Below are positions 25,901-42,637 of a stretch of DNA of 64,000 nucleotides, in pieces. The position numbers were made by a program, and so were the translations under genes. Source of the stretch: Takifugu bimaculatus. Lineage: Eukaryota > Chordata > Actinopteri > Tetraodontiformes > Tetraodontidae. Below the pieces are notes generated by a model that did not search any database, had not been told where the DNA came from, and saw only the letters and a program-made list of their open reading frames with translations. Location of the stretch: positions 13,617,900-13,681,899 of the forward strand of contig CP034994.1 of the NCBI GenBank assembly GCA_004026145.2. Direction: 5' to 3'. Numbering within the stretch: position 1 is the first letter of the stretch; each line of letters opens with the position of its first letter.

Positions 25901-26116
25901 ACAACTTCCACATCACCAGTGTACACGAAACTAAGCTGTGCGTTGCTAACTGTTAGCATTGCGAGTCGAGTGGCTGATGTTAGCGAGCTCTCGGCGCATT
26001 TTGTTGCGTTTGAAACATTTGCTGGTGTTACCCGCCGTAAGACAAAATTTATATTACATGTTCGTTATATGGTGGGAAAATACAATAGGCGACAATACCA
26101 GAATGGGAGAATCCAT
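22997..26116 (-). CDS. copz1: Coatomer subunit zeta-1
   Basis: This is the small zeta subunit of the COPI coat, pairing with gamma-COP in the adaptor-like F subcomplex on Golgi membranes for retrograde transport. Nine coding exons on - join in phase: 26116-26099, 25734-25666, 25382-25301, 24435-24344, 23934-23879, 23785-23708, 23491-23440, 23350-23312 and 23044-22997. The product is 177 residues, the same length as human COPZ1. It has the longin-like fold, recognised by [74 protein letters not shown] and [17 protein letters not shown], ending [13 protein letters not shown]. Exon 1 supplies only MDSPIL and ends in GTATTG, with the ATG set by alignment to the family N-terminus. copz1 is next to nfe2, head-to-head, as in mammals. 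The mammalian intron hosts miR-148b; I looked for its mature sequence here and did not see it. Confidence 0.96.
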
Positions 26117-26290
26117 CTTGTTTCCTTATAGCTGGCTAGCTAGCTGGATAGCGGAAGTGTACGAACGACACGCAGGAATGAAGCTCTTCCTCATTGGTCG
26201 TCAAGGACGCTCACGTGGTTCATCCAGGTCAAAGGTCAGTTCTCTGCTTGCTTCACCTATATCTGGTTAGTCGTCATTGGCTAAAACGTA
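26117..26290 (-). promoter_or_regulatory. copz1 promoter region
   Basis: Immediately upstream of the - strand ATG lie two inverted CCAAT boxes (ATTGGTCG near 26194, ATTGGCT near 26276), an E-box (CACGTGG near 26213) and a GGAAGTG ETS-like site near 26153. GCTAGC repeats (about 26132-26142) form a small palindromic cluster. No TATA box is clear. Confidence 0.5.
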
Positions 26291-29200
26291 ATTGAAACAC
26301 AGAAAATATTTATTTTTAAAAAAAAGTGACGCTGATGTTCACTGAACACTTTGATAACAATGCACAAAAATGGACAAAAGCAGTGCATTCATGTCGGTTT
26401 TTACTCTATGCAATAAAAAAAAACCCAGTAAGCTAAAAAAAAGTACAAAAAAGTACATATAATATGGAATATCTACAGTACATATAATATTCATCAATGG
26501 AAATTGTCTTGAAAACAATTATGATGAAATAATAAGACTGGCAAATCCACGGCAGGTATGGATGACTGCAATTAATATATAATACTTTTTTATCAAAAAT
26601 GCACATTGCCAATCTGCTTTTTTTCTTGTTGGATTTTATCAATTTCTAAATTTGGGCATGACTTTCATGGCTTATCATAAACTGAGACTCGGGTTTAATA
26701 CATTAGTCCATTATAATAAAAGTTTATTTAGCCTAAGTGGAACATTTGTTCTGTAGTAACAAATAATTTCTGCAAAGTTGTTCACACAGCTTCTAATTTT
26801 GCATCTTGTTATTTTAATTTAATGTTGCCTTTATTTCACTATTAAAACATTAAATGTGTATGATAATCTAAAACCTAATGGCCCATTAATAGAATCTTGA
26901 CAGATTGTTTTGCAGGACGAGTTCACAAACACCAAAACCCTCAAGAGTCTACAAGCCACTTTAGCCTGTATTCATCGAAATCTTTTTACAGGATCCTCCT
27001 ACATTTAACCAACCTCAATTATCTTAGCTCCCATTTCTGGGAAACATTTGGAAACCTAGCCTGATGGGGTTTTCCCTCTATCTCCCTCCATAGATGACAT
27101 CACTGTGTGGCCTTACAGTAAGATATACTGTATTTGGGCCAGAGTTTAAAACAATACTGGACTTTGGACAGTCTCAGAAATAAATAGTGGCGAGTTAACT
27201 GTAAAAAAAAAAACAAAAAAAAAATCAGCACCAAACATGCAAACTGTTTTGAAATGCATTTAGCACTGTAGAATACCATGAAATGTTGCAACGTTTACAC
27301 AATTCAACTGTGAGATTTCGAGATTAACTTTACTGCAGATGTAAAAAAAACAAACAACAACATTAAAAGTAATGTTATAAGCTGTTAAAATGTTCTACAT
27401 TTACGACCAATGATCAAATCCAGGCAATCCATGTGAGCTGTATTGACAATACTTTATAGGTTTTTTTTAATGTGTAAAATTACACAGAAACAATAATGAA
27501 TATGGAGTTTAACATATATAATCATCAAAAATGTAATGAAATAGCACAAGGGTCCTTGTCCCCAGTCTAGCAGCAACCACAGCAGTTAGCAGTTCCCTTT
27601 TAAGATACAAGTACTTCTTTTATCAGCATTAAGCAGCACTTCCGCCAGCCAACATCCTCCTTTCCCCGCCTTCCCTCTCTGTATGTCAGCCAGCAGACAT
27701 CACATTTATTATTATGAAGTGTGGTGAAAAAATACCCAAAGGCCTTGAGCTATATAAACTGTGCATCTTTCTTTACAATTATTTATCTGAGAATACAGTT
27801 ATACAGCTGATAAACTTGTGTATGTTATAGATAATCTCATGCCACAAATTAGAGGTTATTAAATCTAGAAATATTCAAGAATATTCTGATTATCAGAACC
27901 TTTGAATGATACCTTTATGGATTTTCCAATCAAAACGAATTAAGTTCAAAGTTTTTGATATCAAATGGAGTGAAAAAAGGAATGAGCGTCTGAACAAAAT
28001 GTCAGTTTCATAAAAGGAAAGATTGAGCTCAAAACCGTGTTGTTATTATCTAATAAATTAATAATTTAATAATTGTCATCCTGAATGCAAAAATGAGGCT
28101 GTCAAATGGAGCAATTACAAAAGCAATCATTCTGTTGCAAAACCTTATCTGTGCCTATATTTTGTGATAAGGCTGTGATGAAAGATTGAGAAACTCAGAC
28201 GAATGATGCTGCATGTTAAGTTTCCTCATTTGGTCTTTCTCAGGTAACGAATGCTGCCTGCCATGACTGACACTTTCAGGAACGTCAGTCAACCGGCGTC
28301 TGGAGGCCGCTGGTCCCTGGACGTCCACCAGGTACAACAGACTCAGCCAATCCAGTCGCGGAAGCTGTTGGCCAAAAAAACGATGGAAAATATCGCCGTG
28401 ATCCAAAAGGACCATATAAACACCGTCCGCCCATAATCTGACATCAAAATGACCCATTTTGATATCACGACCTCAGATACACATTCATTTGTTTATAGGG
28501 GTATTTTTAATGTGGTTTATCCACAACTCAAAGCAACGATGTGCCAAATGACCCCATCAAGTCACAGTCGTGCCTTATCTAGAAGTCATGAAGCAAATTA
28601 GAGAGAGTGACCTAAGAGCAGCATCCAGTTGAAACTTGGGCTAACAGTACAGAGATGCACACGAAAAGGCACAACTGACGGATACTAAAGAGATTTGGGG
28701 AAGCTGGAGAGCGACAGAAAGCAGACGGAAAGATGTCAAAGGCTAATGGAAGCAAACAAACATAAACAGTCTCCGTGGGCGTCGACCTGGGAGCCGTGTC
28801 CAGATTCAAAACAGCTGCGGTCGCTGTAATAACAGGGTGCTCTTTGGCGAGCTGTGGCAGCGGTTGAGTCAGGGGCTGGGTGCTAGGAACTTGGGCTGGG
28901 AAGTCCCTTCTTTGTTTCCTGGTAGAAATTCACCTTTCTTGACTCTGTCAGCCACCTACTTTTTCCAACTTAGAACAATGACAGAAAAAACACACAGAGA
29001 TTTATGCCTCAGTGGGTTGTGATATGGTGAAGGGCCAGAGAAAACCTCGCCTGCACACATTCGGTTGGTATACTGGCTGAAGGTCTGTGCCTCTCTCCTG
29101 AACCTATGGATGTCATTTCACTATAGAGTCGAACTTCTGAGGGTCGAACTGTCTGTGTCCATTGTTGTTTCATTCAGATCGGCACCGTTTGTTGAGCATT

Positions 29201-31540
29201 GGTAATCATCAGCTAGACTCTGAATAGGAACCCTTTGCCCGAGATGATGAACTCAGCCAATGGAAAGTTGTGTAAAAGTTCTTCGACCACAAAACATTTC
29301 ACAGAAAAGCAACAATGTTACAGCAGTCGCTTCACTATCAGACCAGCTGAGGACTGGTTTTAAAAGGTTCAGAACCCTCCGTTGGTTATTTACACCTTTT
29401 CATTGGTTTCTGATCTAAATATGTTGACACAGACACCCACATTAAGGCATTTGTCTAAAAAGTTAAATTACATGTTTATTTATCTCAGGATGTCCATTTG
29501 TCCTACAGTTTTTCTTCTCTTTTCTCAGTTCCTTGTTTGCTGCAACTTTCTTTAGAAATTCCAGATATTCTGTTGGTGCTGACGGTGCTCATTCAGTTTG
29601 AAGCTTTGACAGAAGGGAAAGAAAATCAAGATTATTTTGAATTTGCACAGTTGTATACATACTCACCCTGTGAGGTCCTTGTAATTATGTAAGTCCATAC
29701 AAGGTAAACACACTGGCAAAATGACTCATTTTAAAAGCAAATCATCAGTATTCACTGACAGGCTGAAAGGTTTGATTCAAAAATTGCTGATATACATTTC
29801 CATGTAAACTTTTCAGCTCATATTTCCTCAGATCAGGGGCACCGAGGGGCTTTTTCTTGGTGGGGGGGATTTTAATGCTCACTTGCTATGTTAGACACGC
29901 TCCCTTCCATTCTCTTAGCTCCTCTCTCTCTCATGGCGGCTGCCCCGCCAGATAGAGGAACAATGTAGTCTTTCTTACCTGTCGGGAGGTTGAACATTCC
30001 ATCTCCTCCAAACTAGACCTCAACCCAGCCCACCGTGGCTCGAACGGGACCCTCACGGCGATGCCGAGTCTGACGCCAGGTGCTTTCCATCACACCCCTC
30101 ACTGCTTTTATTTGGGAGGATTTGAGAGGAGACGGTTCTTGTGCAGGTCGGCCAGCAAAGAAACAACAGCCTTTGTTTGGGAGACTGCTCTCATCCAAAT
30201 AGGAATACATGATTATTCTGTGAACGTCTGTGTTTTGTCACACACATCTGTCCGCTTCAGTGACAGCGTATTTGTCACAGTGCGTGTCAGGCTGTTGGGA
30301 TGTGGTTTCTCATGTGGGTAAAAAGGGAAATTTGGAGATTGGGGTGCCACCACTTGTGGCATCAAGAATACAAGAGTGAAGAAAAAAAAAAAGAAAAAAA
30401 AACTTGGTGTGGGTGCTTTACAGGAAGGTTGCGTTCGTCTGCACTGAGCCATCCCATTTATGTGTGAGTCTGTGCGTGCAGCTGAGCAGAGACAGACAGA
30501 CAGATGGTTGAATAAGAGATAGGACGACAGGCCTCCGCTCCACTTTATGGGATCCGTTAATAAGAAGCAGGTGTCAGAATTTACCCAAGAATAACATCAA
30601 CATTTCAGAACTTCAGGAGTTTTTCCATTTCTTTTAAATATATGCGTAGTTTGTCTCCAGTTGAAGAAGCAGACTATGTTGATCAGGTATGTTCATTTTC
30701 TTCTAGCAATTCAGATTAACTAATGTTAATTGTAAGATGTGCACTGTTAATGAATGCAGGTTAAATATTTGTAATTACAGCATATTTATTAACAGTGTTT
30801 TTGGCGCACGTCAGACAAACCAAATGCCTCACATTCATGCTCAAATGTGACCCTTCTGTCAGAATACAACAAGTCAACAAAGTTATCAACCATGTTGATG
30901 GTTCGTCATAGCAAATAATATTCTATTTATTCATATCCATATTGACAGAAACATGTCACAACAGTGCATTAATTATTATAGCAGCGGGTTTGTTGGTCAC
31001 ATATGAAAAAAATGAAGGTAAAACACAGTTCAATAATTATATTGTGCGATACAAGAGATGCTCAGGCATTGAATTTAAAATGTTGAAAGGAAGAAAAAGG
31101 GCACATGTTTTGGTTATGCATGCAAAACATTATTGATATCTTCAATAGCTTTTATTTGAAATAGGTGAATGTGTGTATTAAAATGGAATTAGCAGTGTAC
31201 ATTTGAAATATAGTACCTTTAAAAGTGCCCCTCACACATACACACAACCAAATGCAGGGTATACAGATGTTTAACCACCAGTTTAAATGAAAGCTTTAAG
31301 GTTCATTTAAGGTCGTTATCAACCTATTAAATTCTGTTCCATGAGGAGAAGACATGTTAATGGATGTCAGTTTGAAGCCTGAAGTGGTTTGAATTCACTA
31401 TAAAAATGTTTTTGTTGTCTAGAGCTTTCCTGAGGTTTTGTGTTTGAAATCAAATGCATGGAAATAATTGCTGCTCTGTTAGAGCTCAGTCAGAATGAGC
31501 AAAACAGTTTTCCCAAAGCTGCCTGCTGTGCTCGTCCTGG
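26291..31540. other. Intergenic region between copz1 and nfe2
   Basis: About 5 kb, mostly AT-rich, with A/T runs (27200-27222, 30380-30402) and no recognised gene. A segment at 28155-28460 is open on both strands but unlike any family I know. The right half probably holds nfe2 upstream regulatory DNA. Confidence 0.5.
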
Positions 31541-31582
31541 GCCCGGTCTGCCTGCGCAGCGCGCTGTTCTCCCGCAGATTGT

Positions 31583-31620
31583 CTTATCAGCGGTGGGCAT
31601 AGCTGCAGCCTGGGGCGGCT
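31583..31620 (+). promoter_or_regulatory. GATA plus CACCC/GC-box composite upstream of nfe2
   Basis: CTTATCAG (31583-31590; CTGATAAG on -) is a strong WGATAR site. GGTGGG (31592-31597; CACCC-type on -) and GGGGCGG (about 31612-31618) follow. GATA1 with a CACCC/KLF site is the classical erythroid promoter combination, and nfe2 is an erythroid/megakaryocyte gene. It lies about 240 bases before the first coding exon. Confidence 0.5.
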
Positions 31621-31825
31621 AATGGGAGGAGCCAACTGTAGCAAATCATTCTGTCTTTTTCTCCAAACTACACCCAAACAGCCATTTATGTGTGCTGACA
31701 GCTTCATGCATCATGAAAAAAAAGGTTCATTCATTGTTATGTGGTTTTAATTTGCCCTGACATCTTGGTCATAACTCTAGATGTTCCCCACCAGTGTGAC
31801 ACAGAGGAAGAGCAGCCGGTCCTGA

Positions 31826-33881
31826 ATGTGTTCCACAGCCAACTATGTTCTCCCTCTGAGGAGAACCTGCGAGGTAGGCCCACACAAGCCACTTGCACAA
31901 ATTCCACTTCAGCTTCTGTTCACATCAGCACTTTTTTTATTTCCCCCCCTCAAGATATTAACAGCTCCCGGGAAGCTGTGCGGAGGAGCGCCCATGACAG
32001 CTAATTTCCCTGGAGCCAGGCCACATGGAACCCTTCACGACTGCGAGATGGACGTGACTTGGCAGGAGCTGATGGCCATTACCGAGCTGCAGGTAGCTGT
32101 TCATCACCCCTCCCAGTGTAAAGACGGGGCCTCCCGTTCAGCACAGACTCGTCGCCCACTGTATCATTGTTGACGCCTCTGTGGGGAATCAATCTCCCCA
32201 GTTGATTTTAATCTGTGCTGTAAAAAAAAGGTTGAACTGTCCAGAGTTCAATGCAGACACAACTTCCATAATCGCTACGGTAACTGTTGAAAAGGCAATA
32301 CGCGTGCAGTTAAGGAAGACAACAATGGCCCATTTGATTAATGTTAGAACGAAGCGATTGTGAGCGGGGGAAAGTGCTGTATGTTGCTCGTGGCCCCCTG
32401 TACGGCACAATACTCATCTGTTCCACGGTGAAACCTGATCACCTGTACCAAAGCCCTTCATAGGCTCTGGGTGGCATTCTGAAGGTCCTCTATGATGAAT
32501 CAAATTGATTTTCCCCACTTATAAGGACATAGGCTTATGTATATATGTATATGTTTTCATTCATGTCATTTTTTTTGTTTTTTCCTAATAGTTCGATGCT
32601 CCTGCTGAAGGTTCCTTTGAGGCAATGCAGTACCAGAGTATGGAAGCCATGGCCCCTATGGGAGGGTATGGGATGCCCTCGTCCCATTCCGCGCTTCCTC
32701 CTGCCCCAAGCGACAATTACAACAGATGTTACCACGACGAAGTGCCTCTAGGTCACCGTTTGGGTGGCAACACGGAGGCAATGTACAGCCACGCAGAGAC
32801 CCAGCTGAGCCAGAGAGTCCTCCCGGCGCCCTCTCACCCGCAGCTGTCGGTCATGGCCCCCGGGGAACAGAACACTTTTCCATCCACAGGTCAGGTGCAG
32901 AGAGGGCCCAGCGCTCACTTCTCTCAGGGTCCGAGTCAGCACATGCTGTGGAGCGTGCACGAGCAGGCGCTGCACACTCGCTCAGCTGACGATTTGGAGT
33001 CGGATTCCGGACTGTCGCTGGGCTCCAGTCCATCTTTGGCCTCTCCGGATTACCCCGGAGGCAGCGGGGCTCCGTGTTACCAGAGTGCAGAGATGGGCCC
33101 AACTTATAGCGACGGCGAGGCGGACATGACTGACCGTGTCCAAACCGCACGCATTCATTACTCCATGGAGTACCAGAGCCAGTGCCACACGTACGTACAG
33201 TCTGCTGGACACCCGTCTAATTTCGCCACACAACCAGTTGTAGCTCATGCACAGACTCACTGGTCCACCAAAGAACCAGACCAGACAGCTGCTGTCAACA
33301 GCCTGTATGTTGATCCTGGAGTGTCCAGCAGAGGGAGTCCACACCCCAGCAGCTTCCCAAAACCACAAGCCAGCGTCTCCACTCCACTGAGCAGGGACGA
33401 GCGCAGAGCCAAGGCCCTGAAGATCCCGTTCCCCATGGACCAGATCATCAATCTGCCCGTAGACGACTTTAATGAGCTCCTGACGCAGTACACACTGACC
33501 GACACTCAGCTGGCGCTGGTGAGGGACATCAGGAGGAGAGGGAAGAACAAGGTGGCGGCTCAGAACTGCAGGAAAAGAAAGCTCGAGAGCATCATTCACC
33601 TCGAAACCGAGCTGAACCAGCTTCAGACCCAAAGGGAGCTTCTGTCAAAGCAAAGGTTCGAGTTCACACGCAGCCTGGCTTTCATCAAACGCCGGCTCTC
33701 GGACCTGTACTCTCAGGTGTTCTCTCGCCTGAGGGATGAGGATGGACAGCCATACTCGGTAGAGGACTACGCTCTACAGCAGACGCCAGATGGAAAAGTA
33801 TATTTGGTGCCTCACAGTATGAAGACTTGGGGCAAACTTGATACCTTTGCAGCAGACCTGCTGCCCAACTGTGCCAACTGA
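31826..33881 (+). CDS. nfe2: NF-E2 p45 subunit, CNC-bZIP transcription factor
   Basis: This nuclear activator dimerises with small Maf proteins on MARE/NF-E2 sites (TGCTGAGTCA type) in erythroid and megakaryocytic cells. Three coding exons join in phase 0: 31826-31873, 31955-32092 and 32592-33881, giving 491 residues (human about 373; fish forms are longer in the middle). Exon 2 carries [15 protein letters not shown], the conserved N-terminal motif (human MELTWQEIMSITELQ). The C-terminal part has the CNC motif ([20 protein letters not shown], about residues 340-360), then [20 protein letters not shown] (basic region, about 370-390), a leucine zipper ([15 protein letters not shown]) and the family tail [15 protein letters not shown]. 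The middle is Ser/Pro/Gln-rich with [16 protein letters not shown], also typical. It converges on hnrnpa1 and diverges from copz1, the mammalian arrangement. An in-frame ATG at 32005 or 32048 could give shorter forms. Confidence 0.95.
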
Positions 33882-33944
33882 TGGGCACCTTCACGAATAG
33901 CCATGCCAGTATGACTTCTTACAAAGAACCACAGGAGGTTATTA

Positions 33945-35160
33945 AAAGATTAAAAATCACTTTATTTAAAATACAATAAAAAGACTGCACAGCAGTCATG
34001 TCGTCGACACCAGTGTGATCAGTTCATGCAGCAAACCTATGAAACGGGGGGGTGGGGGGGTGCGCTGTTAAAAAACAACCATTGAAAGATGAAACTGGTA
34101 ATGCATGGACGGTGTGTACCTGCGAGCCATTGTCACTGAAATGAAGTCAGGGTTTGGATGCCACTGCGGAGTTTCCTGAAAATCAGAAAATTTGCAATAA
34201 GTCAAACAGGAGGTCCGTTAAATACTGCTAACTGCATGCAATGTTGTAGTGCCTGCCCATTTAGGACAATATTATTTCATCTGTAGGCCAAACAAGTGTT
34301 ACATTACTGGGCTACAGATCTCACTATCAGCTACACAACAAAAGAGATACTGTCAGTAGTTGAGAAGTCTGGTCTTACCTACAGACAACACTTAAGCCTT
34401 TCGGTAGCTGCTGTCTGCTAGCCTCAGGCTTCTGCTCTCACTCTCCCCTGCTTCAATGATCCTGGCGATGGGTTTTGCTACTTCTCTCCCTCAGCTGGCT
34501 TCCATGGCTAGCCTTAAAGACTGCATGTGAGCTAGCATCCTCCAGATGATGAACTCAGGATAGCGAGGATATGGAATTGTCCGTTTGAACTAGTTTAGCA
34601 CTGTTCTCCAATCACTGGGTAGATTTAATTCTCTCAACTCCTTCCACAGATGCATAGTGCGACCTTTAACCCCCCTTATCAAATGAACCCTCCCTTCTCC
34701 CAGTCGAAAGAGGCTAACAAGACTGTAGAAAAAAAAACTGAAATTTTATTTCAGAGTATGATGGTGCATTTACAAATAAAACCAGACATTAAAGAAAGAT
34801 CTACATAAAAACCTTATTGGAATGCTTAGTTTCCAGAAACATGAACAAACGTAAATGAACACCCTCCATGATTTATCTACTTTTCATCTCTTCAGTTCAA
34901 CAGCTGTAACCTGCCACAACTGTTTGGCTGAGCAGATTAGGAGGTAAACCTGCAGCTGTCCTGTTTCCTTGCTCTCCTCGCTCTCCTAAGTACTCAGTCC
35001 TGTTGAACAATATGGAACAACATTGTAGTGTTAACTGTGCACTGACTTGGTACCACCTGAGATCCAGATACATTTCATTAGCTGCACTTAAGTCCCTGCA
35101 ACGACGAACTTGCGCTTCATGATAGTGTCGTTCGGCCTCGTCTGTACTCACCTTCACAGC
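33945..35160 (-). other. hnrnpa1 3'UTR, apparently spliced
   Basis: On - a strong donor, GTGAAG|GTGAGT, lies 9 bases after the stop codon (exon edge 35152). An excellent acceptor, T8-CTACAG, is at 34723-34724 (next exon from 34722). A perfect donor, GTAG|GTAAGA (exon edge 34379), is followed by acceptor GATTTTCAG (next exon from 34175). A - strand AATAAA sits at 34750-34745, inside the first proposed intron, and another at 33966-33961 at the far end. This suggests alternative polyadenylation and 3'UTR splicing. No protein-coding signal is seen in this stretch. Confidence 0.5.
33975..33980 (+). terminator. nfe2 poly(A) signal
   Basis: AATAAA 94 bases after the nfe2 stop. A - strand AATAAA (TTTATT at 33961-33966) lies nine bases away, so the site may serve both converging genes. 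Confidence 0.7.
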
Positions 35161-37310
<2,150 letters not shown>

Positions 37311-38014
37311 GTTTTAAACCAATCCCCGGTGCGTCAGATTTAACGATGATCCGAGCCTGCCGAGCTGCTGGTCAGCAGTAGAAATAGCGAGGAACCCGCC
37401 TCCGGCAGCCGGGTATTGGTCGGTGCTTCCCGCTGCAGTCTGTCGTCATCAACTACCGAATCATGCCGAACCACGGTCCGTCAATCAATCGCCAGCGCCA
37501 ATTACAAGCAAGAAGGCGTGCATTTGTGCCACATTCGTCGACAGAAATATAAAAATAGAGCTTTTAATGATCCCGTTAATTCCACATCTGCCCTCGTTTA
37601 AAACACTGTAAAGTCCCAATAAACCTCCAGAATCATCTCACCTTCACCATAGGTTTCACGCCCGCCCGCGATACCCGATTTGCTAATATAATTCTTTCTG
37701 ATGCATTGCGACACAGATGTCTAGGATTAATTTAAAGATCCTGCTGTACATTGAACAGCCTGGTCGTTTAACCCCCCCATCCCCACCCCCATCCCCGGTC
37801 ACCCTGCTCATCCCCGGGCAGCAGCTGACCGAGGGGCGGGGATGCTCATTGTGCGCCTCGAACCCGCGTTTTTCTACGTGCAGCGTCTAATGTTCCGGGC
37901 TAGACGCTAAAGAAACCGTGTTGCTTTGCTGCACCGATCCCTGGTTCACTATTAACACTAAGCTACAGTATTTCCGAAGGCTGCTGGTGCCCGGTGGTCT
38001 GCGCACACAGAAGG
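37311..38014. promoter_or_regulatory. Divergent CpG promoter region shared by hnrnpa1 (-) and cbx5 (+)
   Basis: The interval separates the hnrnpa1 start codon from a cbx5 untranslated first exon ending at donor AAGG|GTAAGG (38014/38015). It is rich in CG dinucleotides, especially 37311-37470 and 37780-38000. An inverted CCAAT box (GTATTGGTCGG, near 37414) lies on the hnrnpa1 side. The central part (about 37540-37760) is AT-richer. CBX5/HNRNPA1 and the paralogous CBX3/HNRNPA2B1 pairs share such divergent promoters in mammals. Confidence 0.6.
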
Positions 38015-40917
<2,903 letters not shown>

Positions 40918-41690
40918 GCCGCTCACCACTGGAGGAACCTGGGACCTCCTCCGCTGCAGGGACTACCTTGAGTCAGATTTCTGTTTCACACTCGAACCTT
41001 CCATCCTCCCACGACCTCACGCCCTACGACATAAACACAGCGGACACAGCCGTGTCACCTCCAACCAGGCCTTCCGGTGCACAGGAGTCCAGGCTGCCGA
41101 GAGGGACACCACGCAGGAGACACTGTAGTGACACGGGTGGTATGCTGCTGGGGTTAGGGGTTTCCTCCGGTCTTTCTTTGTAATCTTTACATTTTTGTAT
41201 TGTCTTGACACTTGATTTAGCGCGCAAGGATGCAGTTGTGTATCAATGACGGACTCACGTCTGCCAAAACACGCCAAGAGTCAGAGATGGCACTGGCTCT
41301 TCTTAACTGTGTTTTCTTTTCCTAAGCTTCCATTTTTAATCCATCATGAGGTACATTTCTGTTGAAAGAATCCACTGTCGCCACAGGCAACACAGTCTCA
41401 ATATTCAGGAACGCTCACAGTACCTTTCCCAGGCTCCATTTTAACCTTTTTCTTTTAAAATGGCTCCTGCAGTAGTTAGAATTGTATTAGTTTTTAACTG
41501 TCCTGCAGATACAAAAGCTCACATAATGAATTTTAAAAATGACCCCGGCCAATCATATCTTTTTAACTTCGTAAATGACACATGTTCTATTTTTTTATGT
41601 TTTTAACTCCTGTTTCCAAATATCTTGTGTGGTCTGTGTTTTGTGTTATTACCATTTGGAAAGACAATAAACTCATTTGGAGCTCTTTTG
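40918..41690 (+). other. cbx5 3'UTR with poly(A) signal
   Basis: Non-coding sequence ends at AATAAA (41666-41671) followed by a T/G-rich downstream element. No other gene is present. Confidence 0.7.
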
Positions 41691-42610
41691 TACTTTTGTT
41701 GTAAATGCAGCTTGGTCTTTGCTCTGATCTCAACCAGACAATCTTAACTCGTTCCTCGCTTCAAGCTCCGGCGTTCGGCAACATTCTGCCCCCTTGTGGC
41801 GACGCGGGGCACTGCGACCAAGATTATGACCGCCGCAGTTCAAAGGTGTTTATTTGTGGTAGTCAGTGGTTGTTTTGCGTTGTGTATTAGTTTTAAATAT
41901 GGGAAATGCTCTTGGCTTATTTTAGAAGTATTTCATTCTAGATTTGAGTATCGGGGTTTTTGACACGTGGAGCTCGCACCTTTTACTCGAGACAACTGCC
42001 AGCTTTGTAGTATTTGTGGTGCTCTAATGGATTATTGAAACAACTGTGTAGTATGTCTGTTTAGAAAACTCTTTTTTTTCGTAAAGATGTGAATTACCCA
42101 TTTGTAAATTTACCTATAATTATTTAATCGCATCCTTGGTTCTTGGGTTATGATTGATCCCAATTAAAGATGTTTTTCAAGCCTTTAGGTTTGGGCACTT
42201 CTTTCTGTCCCATTCAACATAACTACTGTCAGCAGCTCTTGGAGATAAAATATGTAAGAGGTTTCAGAACTTTACAGTATTTTAGGGTCGTTCTAATTGA
42301 ATCAATGGTCTAAGATTAAAACGTGCAGACCTTTGCAAAGGACGCCGCACCACTGGTCTCCAGACAGCAGGTGGCGCTGTTACACCACATCCGTCAAAAA
42401 CAACATGGACCGTCTTTGTTTGGACGTTACTCATTTAAAACAACGCCAAATATTTTGGGACTATTTTGACTAGAAGGTGTAGTTTAATACATTTCAATTT
42501 TGAGGTTTTATTGGCGTCAGATCATGCAAAATTACAGATTACATTATACAGTTTTATGAAAACCATGATTCCCATTTAACATTCAAATGTCATTGACATT
42601 ATGTATGACA

Positions 42611-42637
42611 TTATTTTAATGTTTGACATTAAAATAA
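42611..42637. repeat. Perfect 12-bp inverted repeat with 3-nt loop
   Basis: TTATTTTAATGT (42611-42622), TTG, then the exact reverse complement (42626-42637). It lies within a patch where GACATTA recurs three times. Confidence 0.85.

Noticed and set aside
25735..26098. Possible miR-148-type microRNA in copz1 intron 1
   Set aside because: Human COPZ1 hosts miR-148b, so I searched this intron by eye for the mature sequence and its complement and saw none.
31440..31622. 60-codon frame upstream of nfe2
   Set aside because: It overlaps the GATA/CACCC promoter segment and has no family resemblance.
32982..33632. 216-codon open frame on - inside nfe2
   Set aside because: Shadow frame of the long nfe2 coding exon; no independent evidence.
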